From Pseudomonas sp. URMO17WK12:I11 (GTDB lineage Bacteria; Pseudomonadota; Gammaproteobacteria; Pseudomonadales; Pseudomonadaceae): 64,000 nt of DNA. The position numbers were made by a program, and so were the translations under genes. Positions 48,902 through 59,787 of this stretch are shown here, one piece after another. How positions within the stretch are numbered: position 1 is the first letter of the stretch; each line of letters starts with the position of its first letter. The stretch lies in NCBI RefSeq assembly GCF_007677725.1, contig NZ_VEDF01000007.1:19438-83437 (forward strand), in the 5' to 3' direction. A model generated the notes under the pieces. That model had not been told where the DNA came from, did not search any database, and saw nothing but the letters and a program-made list of their open reading frames with translations.

Positions 48902-49267
48902 ATGGCCCGAGTTCTGATTGTCGACGACTCGCCGACAGAGATGTACAGATTGACCGGATGGCTGGAGAAGCATGGTCACCAGGTGCTCAAGGCCAACAAT
49001 GGTGCCGACGGTGTCGCCCTGGCCCGCCAGGAACGCCCCGATGCGGTCCTGATGGACATCGTGATGCCCGGCATGAACGGCTTCCAGGCCACTCGCCAGT
49101 TGAGCAAAGACCCGGAAACCAGCGCCATTCCCGTGGTGGTGGTGACCACCAAGGACCAGGAGACCGACCGCATCTGGGCCACTCGCCAAGGTGCGCGGGA
49201 CTTCCTCACCAAGCCGGTGGAAGAAGACGCGCTGATCGCCAAGCTCAAAGAGGTGCTGGGCGCTTGA
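48902..49267 (+). CDS. pilH: Twitching-motility response regulator PilH
   Basis: A 121-residue CheY-like receiver with Asp52 in LMDIVMPGMNGFQ, VDDSPTEMYR and Lys in FLTKPVEED. In P. aeruginosa it opposes PilG or drains phosphate from the kinase. The stop overlaps the TTG start of pilI. Confidence 0.95.
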   Translation: MARVLIVDDSPTEMYRLTGWLEKHGHQVLKANNGADGVALARQERPDAVLMDIVMPGMNGFQATRQLSKDPETSAIPVVVVTTKDQETDRIWATRQGARDFLTKPVEEDALIAKLKEVLGA

Positions 49268-49818
49268 CCACGCGCCCGCAAGGCGCGTCGCTGACCGCCT
49301 TCGAGCTGTTGCTGGACATCGACCGGCGCTGCCGCCTGCTGGTCGCCGACCAGCCGCCCCAGGACACTCGCCTGCAGCAGTGGAGCGGCATTGGTTTTCG
49401 CATCGCTGGGCAATGGTTCGTCGCGCCCATGGGTGAGGTCGCCGAGGTGTTGCGTGAACCGCGCAGCAGCCGGGTGCCGGGCGTCCAGCCGTGGGTCTGT
49501 GGCGTGGCCAACCTGCGCGGTCGGCTGTTGCCGGTGATGGACCTGAGCAGTTTTTTCGGTCTAGGTCCGGCGGCGCCTGGCAAACAGCGCCGGGTACTGG
49601 TGCTCGACCATGAAGACCTGTTCGTCGGCCTGTTGGTCGACGAGGTGCTGGGCCTGCAGCATTTCGACCTCAGCAGCCTGCAACTGGCGCCGCCGCAGCC
49701 GTTACTGCGAGCCGCCACGCGCTACGTGCAGGGGCATTTCCCGCGCGAGCGCAACTGGGCGATCTTCAGCCCCTTCGCCCTGGCCCAGGCGCCGGGGTTT
49801 CTTGACGTGGCGCTATAG
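49264..49818 (+). CDS. pilI: CheW-like adaptor PilI
   Basis: A 184-residue CheW-domain adaptor coupling PilJ to the ChpA kinase. CheW hallmarks are seen in [13 protein letters not shown] and [16 protein letters not shown]. The start is taken as TTG at 49264, overlapping the pilH TGA, since no ATG/GTG fits before the conserved [14 protein letters not shown] segment. Confidence 0.88.
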   Translation: MTTRPQGASLTAFELLLDIDRRCRLLVADQPPQDTRLQQWSGIGFRIAGQWFVAPMGEVAEVLREPRSSRVPGVQPWVCGVANLRGRLLPVMDLSSFFGLGPAAPGKQRRVLVLDHEDLFVGLLVDEVLGLQHFDLSSLQLAPPQPLLRAATRYVQGHFPRERNWAIFSPFALAQAPGFLDVAL

Positions 49819-49829
49819 GACTCTGCAAC

Positions 49830-51890
49830 GTGAACCAGCCGGCCATCCCCGTCGCCCCCGCCAGCATGACCCCGCGCACGCGCAGCATCGTGCAGATCAC
49901 CGTGCTGTTCGTGATCCTGATCCTGTCGATCATCCTGCTGTTCGCCAACTTCGCCTACCTCAACACCCAGGCCAACCACGACAAGCAATACATCGGCCAC
50001 GCCGGCGAGTTGCGCGTGTTGTCCCAGCGCATCGCCAAGAACGCCACCGAAGCGGCCGCAGGCAAGGCGCTGGCGTTCAAGCTGCTGGCCGATGCGCGCA
50101 ACGACTTCGAACGGCGCTGGAGCTACCTGCGTGAAGGCGACCCGTCCACGGGCCTGCCGGCCGCGCCGGCTGCGGTACGCGACGAAATGCAAGCGGTCGG
50201 CCAGGACTGGGAAAACCTGCGTAAGAACACCGATACCATCGTTGCCAGCGAGCAGACCGTGCTGTCGTTGCACCAGGTCGCGGCGACCCTGGCCGAGACC
50301 GTGCCGCAGTTACAGGTCGAATACGAGAAAGTGGTCGAAATTCTGCTGCAAAGCGGTGCCCCGGCCAACCAGGTGGTGGTCGCCCAGCGCCAGTTGCTGC
50401 TGGCCGAACGCATTCTCGGCTCGGTCAACACGGTGTTGGCCGGCGATGACAGCGCGGCCCAGGCGGCCGATACCTTCGGCCGCGACGCCAGCCGCTTCGG
50501 CCAGGTGCTCGAGGGCATGCTCGGCGGCAACCCGGCGATCCAGGTGACCCGCGTCGAGGATGCCGATGCCCGTGCACGACTGGCGGAGATCGCCGAGCTG
50601 TTCCAGTTCGTTTCTGGCTCGGTCGACGAAATTCTCGAAACCTCGCCCGAGCTGTTCCGCGTAAGAGAGGCGGCGGGCAACATCTTCAGCCTGTCGCAGA
50701 CCCTGCTCGACGAGGCTTCGCACCTGGCCAACGGTTTCGAGAACCTGGCCGGGGGGCGCACGCTGGATACCGCGGGTGGTTATGCGCTGGGCCTGCTGGC
50801 GCTGGCTTCGATCATCCTGATCGGCCTGGTGATGGTACGCACCACCCACCGGCAGTTGCGCGAAACCGCCGAAAAGAACGAACGCAATCAGCAGGCGATC
50901 ATGCGCCTGCTCGATGAGATCGAAGAGTTGGCCGACGGTGACCTGACCGTCACCGTGTCGGTGACCGAGGACTTCACCGGGGCCATCGCCGACTCGATCA
51001 ACTACTCGGTCGACCAATTGCGCGATCTGGTGGCCACCATCAATCACAGTGCCGAGCAGGTCGCGGCGGCCGTGCAGGACACGCAGAACACCGCGCGCCA
51101 GTTGGCCAAGGCGTCGGAGCATCAGGCCGAACAGATCAGCGAGGCTTCCGAGGCGGTCGGTGACATGGTCGAATCGATCGACCGGGTTTCTGCCCACGCC
51201 TATGAGTCGGCCAAGGTCGCTGAGCGCTCGGTGGCCATCGCCAACAAAGGTAACGAGGTGGTGCACAACACCATCGACGGGATGGACAACATTCGCGAGC
51301 AGATCCAGGACACCGCCAAGCGGATCAAGCGCCTGGGCGAGTCTTCCCAGGAAATCGGCGACATCGTTAGCCTGATCGACGACATTGCCGACCAGACCAA
51401 CATCCTCGCCCTCAATGCGGCGATTCAGGCATCGTTGGCGGGCGAGGCCGGACGAGGTTTCGCCGTGGTCGCCGACGAGGTGCAACGCCTGGCCGAACGT
51501 TCGTCGTCAGCCACCCGGCAGATCGAGGCCCTGGTGCGCACCATCCAGGCAGACACCAACGAAGCGGTGATCTCCATGGAGCAGACCACCGCCGAAGTGG
51601 TGCGCGGTGCGCGGCTGGCGCAGGATGCCGGGGTAGCCCTGGCCGAGATCGAAGGGGTGTCGCAGAACCTGGCTGAACTTATCCACAGCATCTCTGATGC
51701 TGCCCAGCTGCAGACGTCTTCGGCAGGGCAGATTTCCCACACCATGGCGGTGATCCAGCAGATCACCGCGCAGACCTCTGCAGGCTCCGGCGCTACCGCC
51801 GACAGCATCCGCCATCTGGCGCGCATGGCCAGCGAGATGCGGCGCTCGGTCTCGGGCTTCACCCTGCCGGCTCCTGCCGAGCGCAGTTGA
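49830..51890 (+). CDS. pilJ: Chemoreceptor PilJ of the Pil/Chp system
   Basis: A 686-residue membrane chemoreceptor. The GTG start gives an N-terminus ending in TM1 at about residues 23-45 ([20 protein letters not shown]). A PilJ-type periplasmic region follows, then TM2 near 315-335, HAMP, and a signalling domain with [16 protein letters not shown]. It ends shortly after the signalling domain with no CheR-tethering pentapeptide. It works with PilI and ChpA. Confidence 0.94.
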   Translation: MNQPAIPVAPASMTPRTRSIVQITVLFVILILSIILLFANFAYLNTQANHDKQYIGHAGELRVLSQRIAKNATEAAAGKALAFKLLADARNDFERRWSYLREGDPSTGLPAAPAAVRDEMQAVGQDWENLRKNTDTIVASEQTVLSLHQVAATLAETVPQLQVEYEKVVEILLQSGAPANQVVVAQRQLLLAERILGSVNTVLAGDDSAAQAADTFGRDASRFGQVLEGMLGGNPAIQVTRVEDADARARLAEIAELFQFVSGSVDEILETSPELFRVREAAGNIFSLSQTLLDEASHLANGFENLAGGRTLDTAGGYALGLLALASIILIGLVMVRTTHRQLRETAEKNERNQQAIMRLLDEIEELADGDLTVTVSVTEDFTGAIADSINYSVDQLRDLVATINHSAEQVAAAVQDTQNTARQLAKASEHQAEQISEASEAVGDMVESIDRVSAHAYESAKVAERSVAIANKGNEVVHNTIDGMDNIREQIQDTAKRIKRLGESSQEIGDIVSLIDDIADQTNILALNAAIQASLAGEAGRGFAVVADEVQRLAERSSSATRQIEALVRTIQADTNEAVISMEQTTAEVVRGARLAQDAGVALAEIEGVSQNLAELIHSISDAAQLQTSSAGQISHTMAVIQQITAQTSAGSGATADSIRHLARMASEMRRSVSGFTLPAPAERS

Positions 51891-51900
51891 GGATGACCCC

Positions 51901-54900
51901 ATGGCTTCAGCCGTAATAAGCCCCGAGCGCCACGATACCGTGGCCCTGGCCTGGACCCGCGCGGCGATTTTCGACTGCCTGAGCCAGGCCCGTCAGGCCC
52001 TGGAGCGCTTTGCTGGCGATACTGGCGATGTGTCGATGCTGGCCTTCGTTGTGGATAACCTGCACCAGGTGCACGGCTGCTTGCGCATGCTGCAGCTACG
52101 CGGTGCCACGCGCCTGGCCGAAGAGCTGGAACTGCTGGCCAAGGCGTTGGCCGATGGCCAGGTCAGCCCGCGTGGCGACTGCCTGGGGCCGCTGTTTCGT
52201 GGCCTTGAGCAGTTGCCTGCGTACCTGGAGCGTTTGCGCGGTGCTCGCCACGACCTGCCGTTGGTGATGCTGCCGCTGCTCAACCAACTGCGTGCCTGCC
52301 GCGGCGTCGAGCCGTTGGCTCAGGCCAGCCTGATCAGCGACGCCACGCAGGGCTTGGCCGGCGCCGCGGACCTGGCGAATCTCGATCTGTCGCTGGGTAA
52401 CTGGCGCGAGCAGATGCAAGCCGGGCCCGGCCGGGATGCCCTGCGCTCGGTGATCACTGCCCTGTGCGACGACCTGATGCGAATCAAGGAGCGTCTGGAT
52501 CAGTTCGTGCGCGGCGATCGCCAGCACAACGAAGACCTGGATGAGTTGCTCGCGCCGCTGCGCCACGTTGCCGACACCTTGGCGGTGCTGGGATTTCAGC
52601 AGCCGCGCCGAGTGATCATCGATCAGGTGCTGGCGCTGCAAGCCCTGGCGCAGGGCGAGCGGGTGGTCGCCGATGCGGTGCTGATGGATGTCGCCGGCGC
52701 GCTGTTGTACGTGGAGGCCACCCTCAACGGCATGGTCCTGCCGCTCGAAGAAAGCGCGCAGGGGCCGATGCCCGGCTCCGATCTCGGCGAGATCCGCCAG
52801 CTGGTGCTGAACGAATGCCTGGTGGTATTGCAGCAGGCCAAGGACCTCACCGGCGATTGCCTGGAATCGGGCTGGCCGCGCCAGCACCTGCAACCGCTGC
52901 CTGGGCTGTTGCTGCAAGTGCGCGGGGCCTTGGCCATGCTGATGCTGCCGGCCGCCGCCGAGGTCTTCGCCGGTTGTGCAGACTATGTGCAGGGCTGGCT
53001 GCAACAGCCCCAACTGCAGCCGCCGACAGCAGAGCTCGACCACCTGGGCGACGCGCTCAGTGCCGCTGAATGTTACCTGCAGTGGCGAGTGGCTGACCCC
53101 TTGGCTGACGCTCAGCGTTTTCTCGACCTCGCGCGCAATAGCCTGGTCGCGCTCGGCGTGCGCAGCTGCCCTGGCGATCCACTCGATCCACAGCCAGGCA
53201 GTGAGGGCGGCGACGACGATCGGCTCGACCCGCAGCTGCTGGAAATTTTCAGCACCGAGGCGCAAGAGCACCTCGCCAGCCTGGCTGCCTTTCTGCACGG
53301 CGCCGACGGCCAGGGCAGCGAGGTCAGCGACGAGCTGCAACGGGCCTTGCACACCCTCAAGGGCAGCGCGGCGATGGCCGGTGTCATGCCGATCGCCGAA
53401 CTGGCCACGGCCTTCGATCGCCTGGTGCGCGAGTACCGGGACCACCAGCTACCCCTGCAAGACACAGAACTGCACTGGTTGCACAGTGCACATGCGCTGT
53501 TTTGCCGTGGCCTGGAGCAGCTGGCCAGCACCCCGCTGGCGGCCATCGCTGGCGCCGCGCAGTTGATCGAGCAGGTCAGCCAAGCCGTGGACCTGCGCCT
53601 GGCCAGCCTGCATGCCGAGCCGCAGGCTGCGCGTCAGGGCAAGCGCGATCCGCAGCTGACCGCCCGGTTTCTGGCCGAGGCAATGGATAGCCTGTCGAAC
53701 GCCGAATCGCTGCTGGCACGTTGGCAGCAGCAGCCGCACCAGCGCGATGCCTTGGACAGCCTGCTCGACGAATTGACCCACCTCGGTCACGCCGCGCATC
53801 TGGCCGATTTGTGGCAGATGGACGCCGTGTGTGAGGCATTGCTGGACCTCTATGGTGCAGTCGAAGAGGGAAGCCTGGGCGCCAGCACGCCATTTTTCAA
53901 CGTGGCGCAACTCGCCCATGAAGCCCTGCTCGACATGCTCGACCAAGTGGCCGCCGGACAGCAGGTCAGCCCCCGGCAGGATTGCCTGGACGCCTTGCGC
54001 GGCCTGTTGGAGGGCGCCTTGGCCGGCGACGCCATGGGCGTGGTCAGCCGTGATGGCGTGACCCCGCTCACTGACTTGGCCGATGAAGATGAAGAGGCGC
54101 AAAGCCCGGGCGATCAAGAGCTGCTGGAGGTCTTTCTCGAAGAAAGCTCCGACATCGTCGAAAGCGCCGCCGAGTCCCTGGCGCGCTGGCAGGCCGAGCC
54201 ACGCAATGGCGCCGAGGTCGACAACCTGCTGCGCGACCTGCATACCCTCAAAGGCGGTGCGCGCATGGTCGAGATCGCCGCAATCGGCGACCTGGCCCAT
54301 GAACTGGAGTTTCTCTACGAGCTGCTCGCCGCTGGGCGCCTACCGCCCAGCCCGGCGTTGTTCGCCTTGCTGCAGAACTGTCACGACCGCCTGGCGCACA
54401 TGCTCGATGCCGTGCGCCTGGGCCAGCCGTTGCACGCTGCCACGGCGCTGATCGACTACATTCGCAATTTCAGCAGCGCCGCCCTGACCGACAGCGCCGC
54501 CGGCCAGCCGACCCTCGAGGCATCAGCCGTCGAGGTGCCGGCGACGGCGCCAGAGCGTGCCCCCGGCGACATGGTCAAGGTCGATGCCGAGCTGCTTGAC
54601 GACCTGGGTAACCTGGCCGGCGAGCATTCGGTGATTCGCGGGCGTATCGAGCAGCAGGTCAACGACGCCCAGTTCGCCCTCAACGAGATGGAAACGACCC
54701 TGGAGCGCATGCGCGATCAGTTGCTGCGCCTGGACATCGAGACCCAAGGGCGCGTCAGCAGCCGCCAGGCGCTCGAAGGCGACGCCTATGAGGACTTCGA
54801 TCCGCTGGAGATGGACCGCCATTCCCAACTGCAACAGCTGTCGCGAGGCCTGTTCGAGTCCGCGTCGGACCTGCTCGATCTGAAGGAAACGCTGACCCAG

Positions 54901-56397
54901 CGCGCCCAGGAGGCCTACAGCCTGTTGCAGCAGCAGGCGCGGGTCAACAGCCAGTTGCAGGAAGGCTTGACCGCCACCTTGATGGTGCCGTTCGAACGCC
55001 TGGTGCCGCGTTTGCAGCGCGTGGTGCGCCAAGTCGCCAGCGAGCTGGGCAAGCAGGTCGAACTGGTGGTCGGCAATGCCGAGGGCGAGTTGGACCGCAG
55101 CGTGCTCGAACGCATGGTCGCGCCCCTTGAACACATGTTGCGCAATGCCGTCGACCACGGTCTGGAAGCGCGCGATGTGCGCCTGGCCGCTGGCAAGCCG
55201 GAGCAGGGCACGATTCATCTGAACCTGCTTCATGAGGGTGCCGACATCGTCATCGAAATGTCCGATGACGGCGCGGGCGTGCCCCTGGAGGCGGTACGGC
55301 GCAAGGCGATCAAACGCGGCTTGCTGGACCCGCAGGCGCAGCTGAGCGATCACGAGATTCTGCAGTTCATCCTGCGTCCTGGCTTCTCCACCGCGCAGAA
55401 GATCACGCAGATTTCCGGGCGCGGCCTGGGCATGGACGTGGTCCATGAAGAGGTCAAGCAGTTGGGCGGCTCGATGACCATCGAGTCTGCCCAGGGCAAG
55501 GGGGCGCGCTTTCTGATTCGCCTGCCGTTCACCGTGTCGATCAACCGCGCCTTGATGGTGCACCTTGGCGAGGAGCAGTACGCCATCGGCCTGAATACCA
55601 TCGAGGGCATCGTGCGGGTACCGCCAGCGGAGCTGGCTGCCTGCTATGAGCAGGCTGTTCCTCGCTATGTGTATGCCGGCCATGCTTATGAACTGCGCTA
55701 CCTCGGCGAATTGCTGCAGGGCTCGCCGCGCCCGGTATTGCTGGGGCAAAGCGTACCGCTGCCGGTGCTGCTGGTGCATTCGCAGGAGCAGTCCTTCGCC
55801 ATTCAGGTCGACAGCCTGTCGCCGAGCCGGGAGATCGTGGTGAAGAGCCTGGGGCCGCAGTTCGCTGCGGTGGCCGGGTTATCCGGGGCGACCTTGCTCG
55901 GTGACGGGCGGGTGGTGCTGATTCTCGACCTGCTGGGCCAGCTGCGCGGTCAACAGCGGCGCTTGGCACGGTTGCCAGGCGGCAACGCTCCGCAGCGCGG
56001 CCTGCTTGGCCCGGCGCCGCGCCGCGCGGCCTTGGTGATGGTCGTGGACGACTCGGTGACCGTGCGCAAGGTCACCAGCCGCCTGCTGGAGCGCCACGGC
56101 ATGAGCGTACTGACCGCCAAGGACGGGGTCGATGCCATGGCCCAGTTGCAGGAACACCGGCCCGACGTGCTGTTGCTGGACATTGAAATGCCGCGCATGG
56201 ACGGCTTCGAGGTTGCCACGCGCATCCGTCAAGACCCGCGCTTGCGAGACCTGCCGATCATCATGATCACCTCGCGCACCGGGCAGAAGCACCGCGACCG
56301 GGCCATGGCCATCGGGGTCAACGACTACCTGGGCAAACCTTATCAGGAGTCGGTGCTGTTGCAGAGCATCGCCCACTGGAGCCAGATCCATGCTTGA
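51901..56397 (+). CDS. chpA: Hybrid chemotaxis histidine kinase ChpA (PilL)
   Basis: A 1498-residue CheA-type hybrid kinase. Two clear HPt motifs are LHTLKGSAAMAG (His near 484) and LHTLKGGARM (His near 781), with degenerate helical modules before and between them. The kinase core has HMLRNAVDHGLEARD near 1078, DDGAGVPLEAV near 1123, and the GRGLGMDVVHEEV lid near 1180. A CheW-like domain spans about 1210-1370. A C-terminal receiver has Asp1427 in LLLDIEMPRMDG. It is shorter than the roughly 2470-residue P. aeruginosa ChpA, so fewer HPt modules are present. It overlaps the next gene by 8 bases. Confidence 0.95.
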   Translation: MASAVISPERHDTVALAWTRAAIFDCLSQARQALERFAGDTGDVSMLAFVVDNLHQVHGCLRMLQLRGATRLAEELELLAKALADGQVSPRGDCLGPLFRGLEQLPAYLERLRGARHDLPLVMLPLLNQLRACRGVEPLAQASLISDATQGLAGAADLANLDLSLGNWREQMQAGPGRDALRSVITALCDDLMRIKERLDQFVRGDRQHNEDLDELLAPLRHVADTLAVLGFQQPRRVIIDQVLALQALAQGERVVADAVLMDVAGALLYVEATLNGMVLPLEESAQGPMPGSDLGEIRQLVLNECLVVLQQAKDLTGDCLESGWPRQHLQPLPGLLLQVRGALAMLMLPAAAEVFAGCADYVQGWLQQPQLQPPTAELDHLGDALSAAECYLQWRVADPLADAQRFLDLARNSLVALGVRSCPGDPLDPQPGSEGGDDDRLDPQLLEIFSTEAQEHLASLAAFLHGADGQGSEVSDELQRALHTLKGSAAMAGVMPIAELATAFDRLVREYRDHQLPLQDTELHWLHSAHALFCRGLEQLASTPLAAIAGAAQLIEQVSQAVDLRLASLHAEPQAARQGKRDPQLTARFLAEAMDSLSNAESLLARWQQQPHQRDALDSLLDELTHLGHAAHLADLWQMDAVCEALLDLYGAVEEGSLGASTPFFNVAQLAHEALLDMLDQVAAGQQVSPRQDCLDALRGLLEGALAGDAMGVVSRDGVTPLTDLADEDEEAQSPGDQELLEVFLEESSDIVESAAESLARWQAEPRNGAEVDNLLRDLHTLKGGARMVEIAAIGDLAHELEFLYELLAAGRLPPSPALFALLQNCHDRLAHMLDAVRLGQPLHAATALIDYIRNFSSAALTDSAAGQPTLEASAVEVPATAPERAPGDMVKVDAELLDDLGNLAGEHSVIRGRIEQQVNDAQFALNEMETTLERMRDQLLRLDIETQGRVSSRQALEGDAYEDFDPLEMDRHSQLQQLSRGLFESASDLLDLKETLTQRAQEAYSLLQQQARVNSQLQEGLTATLMVPFERLVPRLQRVVRQVASELGKQVELVVGNAEGELDRSVLERMVAPLEHMLRNAVDHGLEARDVRLAAGKPEQGTIHLNLLHEGADIVIEMSDDGAGVPLEAVRRKAIKRGLLDPQAQLSDHEILQFILRPGFSTAQKITQISGRGLGMDVVHEEVKQLGGSMTIESAQGKGARFLIRLPFTVSINRALMVHLGEEQYAIGLNTIEGIVRVPPAELAACYEQAVPRYVYAGHAYELRYLGELLQGSPRPVLLGQSVPLPVLLVHSQEQSFAIQVDSLSPSREIVVKSLGPQFAAVAGLSGATLLGDGRVVLILDLLGQLRGQQRRLARLPGGNAPQRGLLGPAPRRAALVMVVDDSVTVRKVTSRLLERHGMSVLTAKDGVDAMAQLQEHRPDVLLLDIEMPRMDGFEVATRIRQDPRLRDLPIIMITSRTGQKHRDRAMAIGVNDYLGKPYQESVLLQSIAHWSQIHA

Positions 56398-56848
56398 GCT
56401 GATCGCCGGACAACGCAGCAGTCTGACGGGGCTGCTGTTGCCGCTGGGCGACCGCACGCTGGTGCTGCCGAATGTCGCCGTGGTCGAGTTGATCGGCCAG
56501 CGTAACCTGCATTGCGAACCGGGCGATCCGGCCTGGCACCTGGGCTGGATCGACTGGCGCCAGCAACGGCTGCCGCTGATTGGCTTCGAGGCGGCCTGCG
56601 GCGGCGTGACAGCGTGCGGTGAGCGCGCGCGCATCGTGGTGCTCAACGCACTCGGTGACACCGGGCTGCGCTACCTGGCAGTACTGCTGCAGGACATCCC
56701 GCGTTCGTGCAAGCTGGACAGCCAGCTCAATTACGTCGATGTGCCGCTGGCGAGCCTGGAGCTGGCTGCCGTGCAGGTCGGCGAGCAGGTTGCCCGCGTC
56801 CCCGACCTGGCCGGCCTGGAAAGACTGGTGCGCCAGCAGCAGCTCTGA
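56390..56848 (+). CDS. CheW-like protein (ChpC-like)
   Basis: A 152-residue CheW-domain protein (LLLPLGDRTLVLPNVAVVEL, GWIDWRQQRLPLIGFE), the second adaptor of the Pil/Chp cluster. In P. aeruginosa the equivalent position after chpA/chpB holds chpC. Translation is coupled to chpA by an 8-base overlap. Confidence 0.85.
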   Translation: MLELIAGQRSSLTGLLLPLGDRTLVLPNVAVVELIGQRNLHCEPGDPAWHLGWIDWRQQRLPLIGFEAACGGVTACGERARIVVLNALGDTGLRYLAVLLQDIPRSCKLDSQLNYVDVPLASLELAAVQVGEQVARVPDLAGLERLVRQQQL

Positions 56849-56905
56849 GCGGCAGCTGCAGCTCGCCGCTTGAAACTTGCCGCGCCTCGCGCGGTCTGCT
56901 TTTCC

Positions 56906-57523
56906 ATGTACTACGGTGAACGTTTCAATGCCTGGACCCACCTGGTGGGCGCTGTGCTGGCCTGTATCGGGGCCAGCTGGCTGATCGTCAGTGCCGGGTT
57001 GCAGGGCGATCCCTGGAAAATCGTCAGCTTTTCCATCTATGGCGGCACCTTGATGCTGCTGTACAGCACTTCCACTCTCTATCACAGCACCCGCGGGCGG
57101 GCGAAAGTGATCATGCGCAAGCTCGATCACTTGTCCATCTACCTGCTCATTGCCGGAAGCTACACACCGTTCTGCCTGGTCAGCCTGCGCGGACCGTGGG
57201 GCTGGAGCCTGTTCGGCGTGGTGTGGGGCCTGGCGCTGATCGGTATGCTGCAGGAGATCAAGCCACGCTCCGAGGCGCGCATTCTCTCGATCGTCATCTA
57301 CGCCGTGATGGGCTGGATCGTGCTGGTGGCGGTCGGGCCGCTGCTGCACAAGCTGGGCAGCGCCGGCTTCATCTGGCTGGCCGGCGGCGGCGTGTTGTAC
57401 ACCATCGGCATCATTTTCTTCGCGCTGGACAGCCGCCTTCGTCACGCCCATGGCATCTGGCACCTGTTCGTCATCGCCGGCAGCCTCATGCATTTCGTGG
57501 CGGTTTCACTGTACGTGCGTTAG
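56906..57523 (+). CDS. trhA: Hemolysin III family membrane protein (TrhA-like)
   Basis: A 205-residue seven-helix membrane protein. Conserved polar and His motifs are FNAWTHLVGA, STSTLYHSTRG, LDHLSIYLLIAGSYTPF and HGIWHLFVIAGSLMHF, typical of the hemolysin III/PAQR-like family. TrhA in E. coli affects membrane energetics. The ATG at 56906 is preferred over the one at 56870 because the family begins MYYGERFNAWTH. It ends with a 4-base convergent overlap with rsmE. Confidence 0.92.
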   Translation: MYYGERFNAWTHLVGAVLACIGASWLIVSAGLQGDPWKIVSFSIYGGTLMLLYSTSTLYHSTRGRAKVIMRKLDHLSIYLLIAGSYTPFCLVSLRGPWGWSLFGVVWGLALIGMLQEIKPRSEARILSIVIYAVMGWIVLVAVGPLLHKLGSAGFIWLAGGGVLYTIGIIFFALDSRLRHAHGIWHLFVIAGSLMHFVAVSLYVR

Positions 57524-58239
57524 AAATCGCCCCACAACTGCTGGGCCACCGCGAGCGCCACCACCGGTGCGGTTTCGGTGCGCAACACCCGCGGACCCAG
57601 CCGTGCTGCGTGGAAGCCCGCGGCCTTGGCCTGTTGCACTTCTGCCTCGCTCAAACCGCCCTCGGGGCCGATCAGGAACGCCAGCGTCGTCGGCCTGGCA
57701 TGGCTGGTCAGTGGCTCGGCGACCGGGTGCAGCACCAGCTTGAGGTCGGCGTCGCTGCGCTCGAGCCATTCGGCCAGAGTCACTGGCGGATGAATTTGCG
57801 GCAGGGTCGAGCGGCCGCACTGTTCGCAGGCACTGATCGCCACCTGGCGCCAGTGTGCCAGGCGCTTGTCGGCGCGCTCGTCTTTCAACCTGACTTCACA
57901 GCGCTCGCTGACGATGGGGGTAATCGCATTGACGCCGAGCTCGGTGGCTTTCTGAATGGCCCAGTCCATGCGCTCGCCGCGCGACAGACCCTGGCCCAGG
58001 TGGACGTGCAGGGGTGAGTCCGGCTGGCCGGGGAGGGCTTGGTCGAGGCTGACGCGCACGGTCTTCTTGCCGACTTCGAGCAACCGGCCGAGGTATTCCT
58101 GACCGCTGCCGTCGAACAGTTGCACAGCATCGTCAGGGGCCATGCGCAGCACACGGCCGATGTAGTGGGCCTGGGCTTCAGGCAGGTCATGTTCACCCAG
58201 GCTCAGGGGCGCGTCGATGAAAAAGCGGGACAGTCTCAT
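57520..58239 (-). CDS. rsmE: 16S rRNA (uracil-1498-N3)-methyltransferase RsmE
   Basis: A 239-residue SPOUT methyltransferase. It has an N-terminal PUA-like domain (AHYIGRVLRM, VQLFDGSGQEYLG) and a knot region LAFLIGPEGGLSEAEVQQA followed by LGPRVLRTETAPVVAL. This is the canonical RsmE layout. The paralogue at 21834-22541 is more divergent. It lies 61 bases downstream of bioA in the same direction. Confidence 0.95.
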   Translation of the reverse strand: MRLSRFFIDAPLSLGEHDLPEAQAHYIGRVLRMAPDDAVQLFDGSGQEYLGRLLEVGKKTVRVSLDQALPGQPDSPLHVHLGQGLSRGERMDWAIQKATELGVNAITPIVSERCEVRLKDERADKRLAHWRQVAISACEQCGRSTLPQIHPPVTLAEWLERSDADLKLVLHPVAEPLTSHARPTTLAFLIGPEGGLSEAEVQQAKAAGFHAARLGPRVLRTETAPVVALAVAQQLWGDF

Positions 58240-58300
58240 GGTTCAGCTCGGCATGTGAAATGGGCAGCGTCCCTTACAGGGACTGGCGTTTGCGCTGGAT

Positions 58301-59707
58301 TCAGCCCGGATCGCGGAAGTCGGGGTGGAAATCGGCTGGTACTGCCACGCTGACACTGTCGCGGGTGGCAATGTCGATGCCTTCGCTGGCAACCTCGGCC
58401 AGAAAGTCGATCTGCTCCGGGGTGATCACGTAGGGCGGCAGGAAGTACACCACGCTGCCCAGCGGGCGCAACAATGCGCCGCGGCTCAGCGCATGCTCGA
58501 AGACCTTCAGGCCGCGGCGCTCCTGCCAGGGGTAGGCGACCTTGCCGGCTTTGTCCTTGACCATCTCGATGGCCAGGGCCATGCCGGTCTGGCGGATCTC
58601 GGCGACGTGGGCATGCTCGCTCAGATGGGCACTGGCACTGGCCATGCGCGCCGACAGGGCCTTGTTGGCCTCGATCACGTTGTCTTGCTCGAAGATATCC
58701 AGGGTCGCCAGGGCCGCCGCGCAAGCCAGTGGGTTGCCGGTGTAGCTGTGCGAATGCAGAAACGCGCGCAGGGTCGGGTAATCGTCGTAAAAAGCCTGGT
58801 ACACCTTGTCGGTGGTCAGGCACGCTGCCAGCGGCAGGTAGCCACCGGTCAGCGCCTTGGACAGGCACAGGAAGTCCGGGCTGATGCCGGCTTGCTCGCA
58901 CGCGAACATCGTGCCGGTGCGGCCGAAGCCCACGGCGATTTCGTCGTGGATCAGGTGCACGTCATAGCGATCGCAGGCTTCGCGCAGGAGCTTGAGATAG
59001 ACCGGGTGATACATGCGCATGCCACCGGCGCCCTGGATCAGCGGCTCGACGATCACCGCCGCAAGGCTTTCGTGGTGCTCGGCCAGGGTTTGCTCCATGG
59101 CGGCGAACATGTTGCGCGAGTGCTCCTCCCAGCTCATGCCCTCCGGGCGCAGGTAGCAGTCGGGGCTGGGCACCTTGATGGTGTCCAGCAGCAACGCTTT
59201 GTAAGTCTCGGTGAACAGCGGCACATCGCCCACCGACATTGCCGCAATGGTTTCACCGTGGTAGCTGTTGCTCAGGGTGACGAAGCGTTTCTTGGCCGGC
59301 TTGCCGATGTTCTGCCAGTAGTGAAAGCTCATCTTCAGCGCCACCTCGATGCACGAGGAGCCGTTGTCGGCGTAGAACACCCGATCGAGCCCGGCTGGGG
59401 TCATGGCCACCAGGCGTTCGGACAGCTCGATCACCGGCTGATGGCTGAAGCCGGCCAGGATCACGTGCTCCAGCTGGTCGACCTGGTCCTTGATGCGCTG
59501 GTTGATGCGCGGATTGGCGTGGCCGAACACATTGACCCACCAGCTACTGACGGCATCCAGGTAGCGCTTGCCGTCGAAGTCCTCGAGCCACACGCCCTCA
59601 CCGCGGCGGATCGGTATCAGCGGCAGTTGTTCGTGGTCTTTCATCTGGGTGCAGGGGTGCCACAGGACCTTGAGGTCGCGTTGCATCCACTGATCGTTGA
59701 GGCCCAT
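58301..59707 (-). CDS. bioA: Adenosylmethionine-8-amino-7-oxononanoate aminotransferase
   Basis: A 468-residue PLP-dependent class III aminotransferase making 7,8-diaminopelargonic acid for biotin. The start is [30 protein letters not shown] is near residue 60. The PLP Lys is in [13 protein letters not shown] near 284, and [15 protein letters not shown] is near 315. The start at 59707 matches the family; the longer open frame upstream is discarded. The biotin operon bioBFHCD is not here. Confidence 0.96.
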   Translation of the reverse strand: MGLNDQWMQRDLKVLWHPCTQMKDHEQLPLIPIRRGEGVWLEDFDGKRYLDAVSSWWVNVFGHANPRINQRIKDQVDQLEHVILAGFSHQPVIELSERLVAMTPAGLDRVFYADNGSSCIEVALKMSFHYWQNIGKPAKKRFVTLSNSYHGETIAAMSVGDVPLFTETYKALLLDTIKVPSPDCYLRPEGMSWEEHSRNMFAAMEQTLAEHHESLAAVIVEPLIQGAGGMRMYHPVYLKLLREACDRYDVHLIHDEIAVGFGRTGTMFACEQAGISPDFLCLSKALTGGYLPLAACLTTDKVYQAFYDDYPTLRAFLHSHSYTGNPLACAAALATLDIFEQDNVIEANKALSARMASASAHLSEHAHVAEIRQTGMALAIEMVKDKAGKVAYPWQERRGLKVFEHALSRGALLRPLGSVVYFLPPYVITPEQIDFLAEVASEGIDIATRDSVSVAVPADFHPDFRDPG

Positions 59708-59787
59708 CGGTACTTCTCCTGGCTTTGCAGCGTGCGTTGACCGCGTAAGCCTAAGCAATGCCAGGGGGCAGGACAACCGCCAGTGCG

